A stretch of 64,000 bases of DNA from Trichoplax adhaerens (lineage: Eukaryota; Placozoa; Uniplacotomia; Trichoplacea; Trichoplacidae): contig NW_002060954.1 of the NCBI RefSeq assembly GCF_000150275.1, positions 1,330,074 to 1,394,073 on the forward strand. The letters run 5' to 3'. The position numbers were made by a program, and so were the translations under genes. The notes under the pieces were generated by a model. That model was not told the DNA's origin. It saw nothing but the letters and a program-made list of their open reading frames with translations, and made no database searches. Below are positions 13,101-24,564 of the stretch, piece by piece (position 1 is the first letter of the stretch; every line of letters starts with the position of its first letter).

Positions 13101-14696
13101 AGTATCATTGCCAATTTTGTTTTTTGCTATTTTCTGTACTTATTCTTATTTACCGTAGTTACTATAATGAGATAATGCCAGTTATTGTGTTGATTTTTAA
13201 TTTAGAAACAAGTCCTTGCAGCTATAATAGCGATGACAAGGAAGATGATAATTCGGACTATGACGAGAAAGAAGATGAAACAGAAGATCTATTAGATAAT
13301 AATAATGAAGATGATCTTCAAGCTGATAACGATAATGAAAGTGGAAATAATTGTAAGAAACGTGGACCGAGAACAACGATTAAGACAGAGCAATTAGAAA
13401 TGTTAAAAAATGCTTTTGCTATAACGCCTAAGCCAACTAGATTGATACGGGAACGCTTGGCGCAACAAACAGGATTAAATATGCGTGTTATCCAAGTTTG
13501 GTTTCAAAATCGACGCTCAAAAGAGCGACGTGTTAAACAAAATGCATGCCGAGCCATGTTCCGCCATAATTATCAACCATATTTATTGCCGTATAGACAT
13601 GGACAATTACGTTATGATATGAAATTACCTCAATATAGTGACGAAACATGCAGTAGTCCTTCCTTTGTGCCAATGATAGGTAAGTCCATTTACATAAGTA
13701 TATAAAATAGAAGTAGCTGATATGGATCTCCCCTTGTATAAATTCTAATATGATTTAAATCTTTAATAGCCTTGACTAAAGCTTGATTCAATCTTAATAT
13801 AGCTTAGGTTAGATCATAACTGCAGAAATGATTATTACTCAGTGTTGGGGTTAACTTTCATTAATACTATACTGTATGTGTTAGGAACCAAGATCCGAGA
13901 GTTTCATTAGACAAAATGCAGACTGATCATTTCAGAGTTAGATTGTCCCAATATACGAACAATTTTATACTATAGCAAAATTGCCATTCCTCTCTATCCT
14001 ATGGTATCCTAATGATCAATCAAGTGAAAAAATGTAAATTTATGTATACTTCAGAAGCAAATTTATAGAAGTTCATAGGACTGAATAATGATTGATCATT
14101 TCTGGATTGGAATAATATTTTGGAGTAGTAAAATCGACATACCCGTATTTCCTTCTCTAAGATTATCTTGCATTATGATTATATTAATTTTTACTTTAGA
14201 AGAAATTTATATTTCTCTTTAATTTATTTACAAATTCTCCTAATGCGTACTATACATATAAATAATTATTCGAACTAAGGCAAATATCTTAAATAAAAGC
14301 ACAAATCTAATTTGCTTCTATCTTTACGTGATACCCACAACTACAACTTATTTTTGCTTTTTAGGTACAGCAAGTTCAAGAAATACTAATTATCCAAATA
14401 GCAAATCACCAACGTCATTGTTATATACGCCAACTCAGCAGCTATCTCACTGCGATACAATTCCTAGTACTAAAACTACGACAACACCTTTCGTGTTAGA
14501 TGAAAATAAAGCTCAAATAGCTCATCATCGTCATGAGGGACAGTTGATTCATGAATTACCATATTCTGTTACCAAGGAAAGAAGGAATTCATCATTCGAT
14601 CAAGACTATAATTACGATTCTGCTATGAATCCACCTTCTATAACAGCTTATCAATACATCGCACCAAATCGTGAGCAAAATTTCTCAACAGCATAA
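4145..14696 (+). CDS. Lhx1/5: LIM-homeodomain transcription factor, Lhx1/5 (Lim1) class
   Basis: Coding exons 4145-4314, 10341-10597, 13206-13679 and 14365-14696; every junction is GT-AG and the phases agree, giving 410 residues, close to vertebrate LHX1/LHX5. The exon containing the start probably begins at 4138. The ATG sits just before the first LIM zinc finger ([10 protein letters not shown]...), the same N-terminal position as in the family. LIM1 spans about residues 4-56 ([17 protein letters not shown]) and LIM2 about 60-117 ([22 protein letters not shown]). An acidic Asp/Glu/Asn linker (about 143-192) precedes a homeodomain at about 193-252 ([34 protein letters not shown]). The PKPTR and NRRSKERR signature is that of Lhx1/5, not Lhx3/4 or Islet. 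Known role: nuclear DNA-binding patterning factor whose LIM domains bind LDB-type cofactors. Intron 1 is 6 kb and intron 2 2.6 kb, long compared with the neighbours. The tail after the homeodomain is divergent. Confidence 0.95.
4315..10340 (+). other. large first intron of Lhx1/5
   Basis: A 6-kb intron between the two LIM domains, opened by GTAAGA after ATAG and closed by GAATAG. No exon of another gene was recognised inside on either strand. Its middle (about 6.5-8 kb) holds a degenerate repeat listed separately. Large introns in developmental transcription factors often hold enhancers, but no specific site can be supported from this sequence alone. Confidence 0.7.
6540..7960. repeat. degenerate ~60-90 bp repeat inside Lhx1/5 intron 1
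   Basis: Recurring variants of TTATTTTCATCACTGCTGCTTGAGAATGATCNAAAGTTCATC occur near 6779, 6868, 6927, 6988, 7059, 7138, 7206 and 7391, mostly 60-90 bp apart. The clearest pair are ACTACCGCTAATCTTGG (about 6990) and ATCACTGCTACTGAAG (about 7059). Copies are strongly diverged, so edges and unit length are approximate. No open frame runs through. Confidence 0.4.
10598..13205 (+). other. second intron of Lhx1/5
   Basis: A 2.6-kb intron between the LIM2 exon and the homeodomain exon (donor ACAG|GTGCAT, acceptor AATTTAG). If unspliced, translation runs ten codons past the donor and stops at 10627-10629, which would give a LIM-only protein. Short open frames inside (for example about 11.6-11.8 and 12.3-12.5 kb on the minus strand) have no recognisable domain. 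Confidence 0.7.
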
Positions 14697-16088
14697 AAAT
14701 GAAATTCAATAGTAGTTATGGTCAGTGTTTTTTTTATATTGATGTGCTGCAGGCTATAAAATGATCTAACTCTGATTAAAGTCATTCATATATATGCTTT
14801 AACATGAAACAAATCTATGAAAAGGATGTGCTACTTTTAGTTAAGTTGTTAAATTGGAAAATGATTGATTGCTAAATTATAGCAATCAAAAATTTTATTT
14901 CGATACAATATCATCTTAAAGTTTGAATTAACAAGTAAATTTTCGATTTGAAATACTCTCTTTAATGATCAGTTATGTCATCAAGCCATCAGCTTTACTT
15001 AATTCATTCTGCCATTTGTAGTTAAAAGCAAATTGGGCATCGTATATATTGATCTTCTATATTAGCATAATGTGTACGTTTTATCTACCTCGTCATAAGG
15101 AACGAGAAATAAAAGAGTTAACTATTATCATATCTATTCTCCATGTAAAGTGCTAATCTTGGCATGATGATCATTTGTGCTTGTAAAAGTTACCATCTTT
15201 TTAAAAATATGATATAAAAACAGTAAGCGAACTTCATGAAAAAAACAATTTTGTCAGTAGGTATTTCATGTACTTGGTGTCATGAGTCGAAGAAATAAAT
15301 ACAGTATACTATGGTATAAACAAGATTTAGATTTGCTATAGATAACAATTAAGATGTTATATAGTTATAAAATATTTATTCCATCGGGCATTAATATAAA
15401 AAAATCAGGTTTTGACATATGTACGCATATACCATGTTAGATAACAACTACAACTGTCAATTAAATAATTAGGTATGAGACAGTCATAATCCTTAAACTC
15501 TGTTAGCCAGAGTAAATTTTCCAACGGGTCGCAAGTTTTACTTAAAATAGCCAACAAAAGCAACATTTCCATTTGCCGCTGGTGTAAAAATAAAAGGACT
15601 CACTTTACAGTATTATTATGCTGATGTTATTGCTTGGGTAATAAATACAATTTAGTGAACTTTTTCTCTCTGACTAAAGTTGATTATAAAATTATTAATT
15701 TATAATATTTTAGAAGATATCATGAGTGTAAATTTCATCCACACTTGTAGTAATCATTAGTATCGGATACGCGAAATCGTGAAATATACGAGTACAGTAT
15801 ATGGCATATAATAAAGATAAACGTACAGGTTTCTATAAAATTTTGTTTGCTGCTATCAAATTTTTAAATAGATATCGTACAGTTTCAATAAACTCTTAGT
15901 TCATTGTGTTGATCTAATTTTATAAAATTATTCAAAAATTAGCTTAATAGTATACTAGAGTCGTTGTTTATATAATCTCAAAATATCGCGGATTTAGACT
16001 GTGAAATAGTGCTATACTCTTACTAACAGATATTACGGGACATTTACAAAATTAAAAAGATTTATGTTACGCCACTATTTTTGTAAGC
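14697..16088. other. convergent spacer between Lhx1/5 and codanin-1 3' ends
   Basis: Holds the 3' untranslated regions of two facing genes. One stretch on the minus strand (about 15578 down to 15430) starts after a good acceptor (TTTTTACACCAG) and reads RQMEMLLLLAILSKTCDPLE..., weakly like the Leu-rich C-terminal part of codanin-1. It may be a further codanin exon, but no matching donor or linking exon was found. Nothing else recognised. Confidence 0.5.
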
Positions 16089-19000
16089 TTAATTTCTTTG
16101 TTGTGAATCATTCATAATTGACTTCCGTAATTTATTTGAAACAACGTTAATTTCTTTTTCCAAGAATCCTGAAAAGACGCAAATAAAGCCAAAGTTTTAA
16201 TAAATGCGCAACATGAATGATTCACTACAGTATTGCTGCGATTTGTTCACTTACGAAGTAAGGGCTCATCAGTCCATTTTTTTACCTTTTCCCTTGTCAC
16301 ACGACAGGCAATACTACTTGCACATTCAACTACCTAAGATACCATAGCATTCAGTTAAGAAGAAAGCCTACACACATCTATTTTTTAAGAGCATTGAGTA
16401 TCATCGACACTATTATTTCAATCTATATTGCTTAAGATTATTCATAAGCAAGAATCTAATCAAGCCTTAATAATTATTTACAGTTGATAGAGTATTCACG
16501 TGTGCAAAACAATTTCTAGTAATTATCCCTTATACGTTTAAACCCGACCATTTTACACATGCACAGTACTGATGAAAAGACTGATCAAATATGTTATATT
16601 GACGTAGAGATCACCTGTTGGGATGTATTTTGAGGTAGTAATATACGTATAGCCTCTTTAACTTGTTTATGACAAATTCTGTAATCGTAAATCATTGATA
16701 GCATGATGTAAAATACGACGAGAGCTTTACTGTAGCTATTATTCGAAAATTGATATTTGTACCTCGTTAAAATCGTGTGTAACTCAGTGCGGGCCCTAGT
16801 TGAAATAGTTCCCAACGTTTCAATAGTCATTAGCTGCAGCTGATCCTAAATGTTGAAAAATAGAGTGAAAAAAGCATGGTTTAATCAGCAAAAACACTAT
16901 AGTCATACTGATAAATTTGTACCAAGGCATATATTCTATACTTATGGCATACCGTAACTGGATCGCTAGAGTCTTTCGAGTTTACCCTACATGAAGTATT
17001 AAAATTACCAATATTTATATGCAATGTTATAATATTTACTAAATTTAAGCATGTGCTCACCATTGTTGTAGAATCTTGGAGGCGTCTTCGATAAATGGGA
17101 GAAGAAGCTCACTTTTGAGTTTAATAACGATGTTATTAAACACACTAGAGTACATATATATTTGTATAATAGTTATATTGTGTGACTCTAATATAGTTTT
17201 TTTTTCTGCAAATAACTACATCATTACCTATCCGAAGTAAAATCAACAGTACTCTTTACATAGGGTGGTTGATAGCGTAAGAAGTGTTCTTCTAATTGAA
17301 GCTGTTCATTGTGAAATATTTAGTTACAGAAGTTTTTATAGACTTATTGAGGCCAAGATTTAACTACTTTAAGACGTCAATACCTGTATTAGACCTTCTC
17401 TAACTTCAGTTAAGGATGGAATCTTACTTAAAAGCGTAATTTTTCGAATTCCTATGTAAGCAAATGTGATTTCTATAAATTCTATTGGAGAATTATTATC
17501 AATCAGAAACGTCGGGTAGCAAAGTTACCCGTCAATTAGTAATAAACCTGTAGTAGGAACTGAATGGCGCTTGAAGATTGATGTAATTTCTCCTATTGAG
17601 GAAATGCGATATGAATCATGAGCATTAATTATTGGAGGAGAAAAGTAATAATTTTATGTAAAAGATAGTGTTACCAAGGTATGGACAACATGCGGTTAAC
17701 AACTGTTCATCAATAACTTCAAAGTCATCCTTAAAATAAAACATGGTTTAGTTATATTTTTATAATTATATTTTAGCATCACACGACGTACATTACAGTA
17801 AATATTTTCAAAATTACCGGTCCACAAATATTATCATCTGGATATTCGATTTGATCTAAGTCGGGATTATTTAATGTAAGTAATTCCAGTTGTGGTGAAT
17901 CAATATTAGTAAATAGCCAACCAAGAAGTAGGGAGATAAATAAGTGATTTCTATAGTAGTTTTCGCTATGTTTCTTTTGAGATGTAAACCTAGAAATTGT
18001 TGATTAAGCATACACAACATCAAATTTTTAAGTTTTTAAAATTACATTATTAGATTACATCAACAACTATACATGTGCCCCTTGCTAGCAATATTTTACT
18101 AAAAAATTATAGGAACATTAAACAATTAGAGATCATCAATTATGATCATCTTTACATTATTACAATTGCTATTTTTCTGATGGGATTGCAAGTATTTGGA
18201 CAAGTTACCTATATTCATTGACAAGCAGTTTCAAAATTCTTTCATACTGGTCTAATTTGGGGGCGACTGGATCCATCCAACTGAGATATTCGATTATCCA
18301 TGGTATGGTTAGTACTTTTCGGTGTTGTTCACGTGCTTGATGGAAGCATTTGATAATATCTACTGGGTCTTGCCGACACTAAACATTATTAATGATTATA
18401 CATTAATAACGAAATTAACAATGATCGAAAAGAATCGATTTCAAATATCGAACCTGGTCTCTTGCATCAATTGATGTTTGAATAAATGCCTCAGGAAGTT
18501 TAGAATGAGTGTGGTATGGATAAAATATCAAAAATCCCAAAAATTTAGCAATAACGCGGAGAGTTAAAATACACTTTGAAAATAGTTTCATATTTTCCTT
18601 AAGAGAAGAAAAAATTTAATGATGATCGCTGGTGAGTTCATGTTTTTTATTATATCTTACATGGCGTTAATAATTTTATCAGAGCGACAGTTAATCAAGC
18701 ATACCTGATCTAACTTTTTAATATCGTCATTATTAGCATCCGAAGATTCAACGAAATAAAACTGCGTTGCATTGATCTAAGTTAAAAAACATTTACAGTT
18801 CTGTGGAATCAATCCCTGATTCTAATAATGTTTTGCATAATATTTAAATTCTCTATACCTGATATAATTTATTACACAACTCGTCCGTAAGATGTCGATT
18901 GAACCTGTAACTATAGGGGAGTATGAATGTGTTAGGGTAATAGTAATATTTTCGCAAAGTATACACTAAAATATTGTTAGCATACTGAAAATTAAAATCT

Positions 19001-22000
19001 AAAATGACCTTGTACTACTAGTGCTTTACCTGTCAGCTGTAAGTATAAAATCACGGAAAAATTTTTCAGATCGCGTAAACATTGGTGGAGGACATGGACT
19101 ACCCAGATTAGCTGGTTTGAAAAATCTTTCATAGAGTCTGTGAGCATATTATTATTAGAATCATCATGTTAATGGTTGAGTGTAAAGTATACATTGGTTG
19201 TATCAGATTCGTACGTGTATTAGTTGATAGAATAGTATAAATCTCACAATTTTTACGTAAACAAGTATTGCTATAATATAAACCAGTAATCCAGATAGTG
19301 GCAATTGCGCGTATAAGATATTTTGATTACGTAAGGCCGTTAGGATATGCATTATTTAGATATATTAGTAAGAACAAAACAACAACTTACTTCCGGAACT
19401 TTGTTGGACTTTTCTTGCGCAAATTTTTTAGGAAGCTATCACCACTTTCGTTATCAAATTGTTTGGTATAATCATAATCGGAATTATTCATCTAACGTTA
19501 AAATGATTGAAATTAAGGAACATTCAACGAGTGTGATATAATACAAGTCGCTTTTGCATATCGAATAATGTTAAGTACTTACCAGGATTAATTGAGATAG
19601 GAAGAGTTGAACAAAATGAGAATAGTTGACTATGTCATCCATTTCTTGTACTAATAATCTAGCCGAAGAATAAGGGGTAATTTAGAGAAAAGTATTACAA
19701 TGATTTAAATGTTTATTATACTATACTTGATTTTGCTGCCAATTGCAGGAGTCATATCCCAATCTGGCTTTCCACGCGCTTCTTCCCATTCACGTATCAG
19801 CGCGTAAAACATATCTCGCTGACGCTTGAAACTGTGGAAACTGCGCTCATTTGGAAAATTACTTCTATTGTCCTTCTCCACTTGAAATGGGACATTAGTT
19901 AGCGGAGGCTCCAAGTAATCTATAGATGATCGCTAAGTAAACAGATAATAGAATATAGCAAAACATGTAAGCATTTATAATTTACTTCTTCAATAGAATT
20001 ATGATAGAAAAGATTTATAGTAAGCAGTCGTAACTACTGTATAATTATAAGCTATTGGATAGTTGATACTGATCTAATAAAATCTATTAAATAATAATGA
20101 CAGGCATCTCGATAATACACTTACGGTGTCTTGTTTCATTCTATCAAACTCAAAGAATAGTTTGTGCAGTGATGGTAGGGAAACTTCACGTATCTAAAGT
20201 GAAGTTTACATCATAATTGAATGATAAATTTATTTCATTAACTTAAAATTTGTCAAAGAGTATCTCCAGTTATTAATTTATATCGTTAGATACTAACAGA
20301 TTTTTAATACGTACCTTTTCATTTTCGATAAAGTAACGAACAGTAGTGCCATCTAACTTTCTTAGTATATCAACTATTTTATCCAAAACCATGATGACAA
20401 AATGAACACACTTTGTCGAGGTATTAAAAAGCTTAATGGGTATATTTTTGTTAGTAGGGACATTTTCTTGAGAACTGTTAGTTATAACTTGCGATAGAAA
20501 GTAGAGTTCCACAGTCAAATTCGGCACCAAGTTTGCTACAATCAAATTCAAAAGTGATACAATGAATACAGATGGAAAAATTGAAGAAAAATGAATACGT
20601 TTTTAGTGATAATTGAGAAATGCATAAATACTGATAAATGTTGGATGTTAAATTTTGATATCATTAATATTGACATTGTCATGACTAGTAGTAATTTTAA
20701 CTAAGTACATTAATGAATACCTTTAATAATTTCAGCATATACACTAGCTAAAATTTGTAGCACTCCATCATTGGTATGCTTGTCAGCTAGAGTTTTTGTT
20801 ACTTCATTGATTTGTGTGCAGTGGCGTGTAGTTGATTGAACTATTGTGGTATTAATTGCAGCACCGGTATCATGTAACGGACCTTTAGCGTTGCTTATGT
20901 CATCATTTGTTGGAGTGTGACTACTATTGTAAGTTTTAGACTTGGTAGTGCTTCTCTTTGCTCGTTCTAGTCTCAAAAGGCGTCTTTCGCTGTTAAAATC
21001 TTGCTCATCTAGTTCTTCAGGATTGTAGGAATTTGATTTATGATTAAATTTTTCCGTCATATCATCAATACACCATGGGTTTGTAGTAGTATTAATACGC
21101 GTTGGTGTTATTCTTCTAGGAGATTTAACAGGTTGTTCTTTCAGGCTATTTATACATATGAAAGAGAGATAGTGATAAGGTTAGTAGTTGAGCTGAGGAA
21201 ATGTCGCTATTACGTACGAAATTGCCACCAGAATTGTACATAACAGTATGATTCCGGTAGTCCTAGTAGGGTATTACAATGTAATCAATGTAAATCAAGA
21301 ATTTACTATATATACTACAGTAGTACCTGTTCTGACCGAGTGTTGGAAATTCCCGTGTATTGGATAATTCAATTGTAGTATCGGTATTCAACTTTGTCGT
21401 TCCTTTAGCTTCTAGATAATTGTTTTTAAATCAGTGTATAACGGTTAAGGTAATTATTATCTTCCGGCCAGGTCTGACTTTTTCAGTAGATAGGTTGTAC
21501 TTACCGTTGTGATGATTGTTCATACGTTGATTATCTGTTACTAAACGTAATGTAGCCCTTCTAGCTGATGATTTATTAGTTTTTCGTTCATGTCCGGTAG
21601 ATTTATGATTGTATTTGTCCCTAAAATTGCTGCTAGAATCTCTTCAATAGCAGAAACAGTACCGTAAAAATATGGTAGTTTTACTGATTACCGCAGTACT
21701 ACTGTTAAAACAATTTAGGTATAAAAACATTAATTACATTAAATGAAATTCATTAATTCGTATAATATAATTAATAGCTAGTGGTTATCTTTTTAGAAAG
21801 AAATTGGTAACCATCACATTTATCACTATAATGTACCAGTACAGTATGTTGATATTTATAACCATTGATTATTATAGCGAGTAGGTTAATGATGGCTCTA
21901 CTTTAGTACTTGAGCCTAAATCATCGATTACCTTTTTCCATCTCCTTGAGGAAAATTTTTATTGTTAGCACTGTTGGTAGTTTGATCGAATTGTCCTTTT

Positions 22001-23168
22001 TCATGACTTAAATATTGAGATAAGCTGTCGTGCAGATCATCTAAGAATGACTGAATATATCGATATTCTTGGAGTACAAGAGAAATTTGGGGACTCTCTT
22101 TATCTTTATCATAATTAGGAATACTGCAAATATTTTCAAGCTGTGGAACTTGCTGCTTAGCTCGTTGTAGATCAAGCTAGAATGGCAATGTTATTAATAT
22201 TGACATTAGCATTGAGGTATTATAATAAAAGAAATTGACATGGTTTAAACAATCTTTCGTATAAGTAATACATGCGAAAACAACGCATTATTATTATGAT
22301 ATATAGTGAATATGACTTAGACCATTTACTCTTTACAGTGTTTAGGCAGTTGACAAATGAATTTTACAGCTAGTGAAAGTTACTAACTGTGAATACATCA
22401 CTTTGCTAATTCTTAGACGTGCATGTGTCAATGATGAATGATCGTTGATTTAGCAAGATACTGGTATGCATTGAAAATATCTTGCAAGGTGATTTTTAAC
22501 TGCACACTACATTACTCGTGAATTGTTAATAGCCAAGATTGTCATTTAGATTGTTCTATTTCATCAGTAGTACATTGACTTAGTAAGCCAGCATACTCGT
22601 ACAGTGGATAAAGTCAGGAAGCAATTGCAATGTTTATTGTGGAAGGGGGAGTGTTTACAGCTCTATTGAATGATAGTAAACTAAGAATTTATTGAAGCTA
22701 GAAAAAGTGAATGTGTGGTATAACGCCGAGAAATCGATATTGCATTGGTATAATACTTACACAAGCAAAAAAGAGTATATGTATTAGCAGTTCAATGCTG
22801 TATTGTGCACGGGAAGAGTTACAGGATTGTCGTATGACAACAAATTACGACTTTGGTGGAGAATAAAGGTGCGAATAACTCGTAGAAAGCCTTGGTGGCA
22901 ATATGGTATTGATGGCAGTTTTATGAATCATTCATTAATTCCTGATTATCAACAACCGGGTTGCCCATTTTTACGACATTATAAACATGATGTCGTACTG
23001 TATCATTTTTTGCACACTAGTTGAAGAACTAGAAAATAAAGTAAGCTAATCTTGTCTTGCAAGTATTTGCAAGGTGTAAAATAGGAATTAAAGCAAAGTT
23101 GTCATGATTTATACCTGACCAATTTCTCCTCCAATGGAGTGATTGCCCACATCTTGTTGATCTACCAT
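16089..23168 (-). CDS. CDAN1: codanin-1 orthologue
   Basis: Twenty-six exons, listed 5' to 3' on the minus strand: 23168-23115, 22176-21932, 21641-21505, 21411-21327, 21145-20721, 20535-20315, 20193-20125, 19932-19727, 19658-19583, 19491-19391, 19137-19030, 18904-18859, 18776-18705, 18597-18454, 18378-18209, 17950-17818, 17729-17675, 17592-17548, 17481-17384, 17301-17228, 17144-17061, 16986-16953, 16845-16763, 16735-16615, 16333-16255, 16168-16089. All phases agree; total 3,045 nt (1,014 residues). Family landmarks run in order along the protein: EFPTLG, PRRITPTRI, ANLVPNLTVELYF, DNRSNF...SFKRQRDMFYALIREWEE, CPPPMFTRSEKFFRDFIL, LRVIAKFLGF, LTIPWIIEYLSWMD, DEQLLTACCPYLGE. Codanin-1 is known to bind the histone chaperone ASF1 through a B-domain and to pair with CDIN1; the RRITPT stretch fits such a B-domain. 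Least certain: the first exon (weak N-terminal similarity) and the C-terminus, which ends about 200 residues before the human protein. Confidence 0.93.
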
Positions 23169-23209
23169 TTTTCCCTGCCTTGAAAGCGTTTGATACAAGA
23201 GTTGGCTAT

Positions 23210-24075
23210 GTAGTGACAGTATGCTTTCCGTTGCAAGCTGTAAGCTCTGTAGTGTACTGTAGCGTACCTTCGTGTACGTCATACAGTAGACTAGTACAGT
23301 ATACGCATATCGTGTACAATGTGCAGTACGTTTGCTACAGTACAATACAGTACAGCATTGTACTGTACACTGTACGCCGTCTTCAATTTCGTTTTACTGT
23401 AGATACTGTAGTTGAACTGGGGAAAAGAAAATAGAACTAAAACTAGCGGGCTAATGCAGTAGTTTATACCGACATCTAGCAATAGATTTCATTTATACTT
23501 TGATGAAAATATCTGATACGAAAATAATATTGCTGTACAGTATGTGCTGCATGAACATTATGGAAGAGAGATATTCGAGAGAGAGAAATTGTGAGTCAGT
23601 GATACAGTACTGTACACTGTACTGTACAGTACGATAATTATCTAGCAATACAGTACATTTCATTTATACTGTACTGTACTTTGATGAAAATACAGTATCT
23701 GATACGAAAATACTGTAATATTGCTGTACTATATATTGTAGAATTTCCCATACTGTTTCTGTCTCTTACAGTACAATGCCGACAACTACGGTAAGCCCTG
23801 CTTCTAGAATGATACAGTAGAACGAAGGAAGGATGGATGGACCATCTTCTCCACAGAAATTGATCGTATACAGCTACAGTACTGAGACTTTTCTCTTTTC
23901 AATACATCTGTACTGTACACTGTGTACAGTACTAAGGTAGTAAACAAACAATTTTGCTCATCATGTTGACACGGACGTACACTCGTACAGTACTGTACTG
24001 TACTGCAGTTATGGTCCTGTATTGTACTGCAGTTATGGTCCTGTATTGCACTGTACTGTATCACTGTACATCAAG
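23210..24075. repeat. TACTGTAC/GTACAGTA palindromic word cluster 1
   Basis: Dense, irregularly spaced copies of TACTGTAC, TACAGTA, GTACAGTAC and CTGTACACTGTAC, for example at 23338-23370, 23605-23632, 23650-23680, 23909-23932 and 23985-24060. The words are self-complementary, so they read alike on both strands and adjacent copies can pair. Open frames here (rich in Tyr, Val, Leu, Cys) are by-products of the repeat. Part of a pattern also seen near 46, 49 and 50 kb. Confidence 0.75.
24001..24048 (+). repeat. 24-bp perfect tandem duplication
   Basis: The unit TACTGCAGTTATGGTCCTGT plus ATTG occurs twice head to tail (24001-24024 and 24025-24048) at the end of the TACTGTAC cluster, followed by a partial third start. 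The identity of the two units suggests a recent slippage or duplication event. Confidence 0.9.
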
Positions 24076-24564
24076 CACTGGACCATCGGGTCGTACTGCG
24101 GTGCAGGTCACACACAAATCATATGAATCATATCAACGTCATGCCAAATGTTTCGATCCGTCACTGGCGTCACTCAGTAGCCCCACCCCCCATCAGTAAT
24201 CTAGTAGGCTCACTCGTCGCCAATGGTCAGAACGACAAAGAAGAAGAAGATGGCCATGGGAAAAGCCAATGTCTATTTGTTGATTTTCATCTATTAGTCG
24301 TCGTATTTTCCTCTATTTGGTAGTAGGTTACCTAGCGGATTGGAAGGATAAAGACAATTGTCAGTCCTGTGTTTTTTTTCCCCCCCCCCTGGCTTTCCAT
24401 TGGATTCAAAGATTAAAGTATCGTCATTCGTAGGGAATTCGTTGGTGAAGCGAAGAAATTACAAGTTCAATGAACGACGCCACCATTGGTAAAAGTCTTG
24501 AGAGAAAATTAAGTGGACTCTAGCAATCAATCTGTTTTCATCATAACCAAGTAAAATCTCCATT

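Larger units (their letters stand above)
23169..24564. promoter_or_regulatory. divergent intergenic region, probable double promoter
   Basis: Separates the start codons of codanin-1 (minus) and TM7SF3 (plus), so it must hold both transcription start regions. Most of it (about 23.2-24.1 kb) is filled with the palindromic word TACTGTAC and relatives (separate entry). Near 24370-24390 a T-run is followed by a run of nine C. The region beside TM7SF3 (24.1-24.5 kb) is less AT-rich than its surroundings. No TATA box or known factor site can be assigned with confidence. Confidence 0.55.

Noticed and set aside
22803-23024. Open frame on the plus strand with many Trp and Arg
   Set aside because: Lies in the first intron of codanin-1 on the opposite strand, shows no domain and no splice partners.
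23109-24323. Several overlapping open frames on both strands (63-86 codons)
   Set aside because: They follow the TACTGTAC repeat, are rich in Tyr/Val/Cys/Leu and overlap each other on opposite strands; stop-free by composition. Only the short 23168-23115 segment is kept as the codanin first exon.
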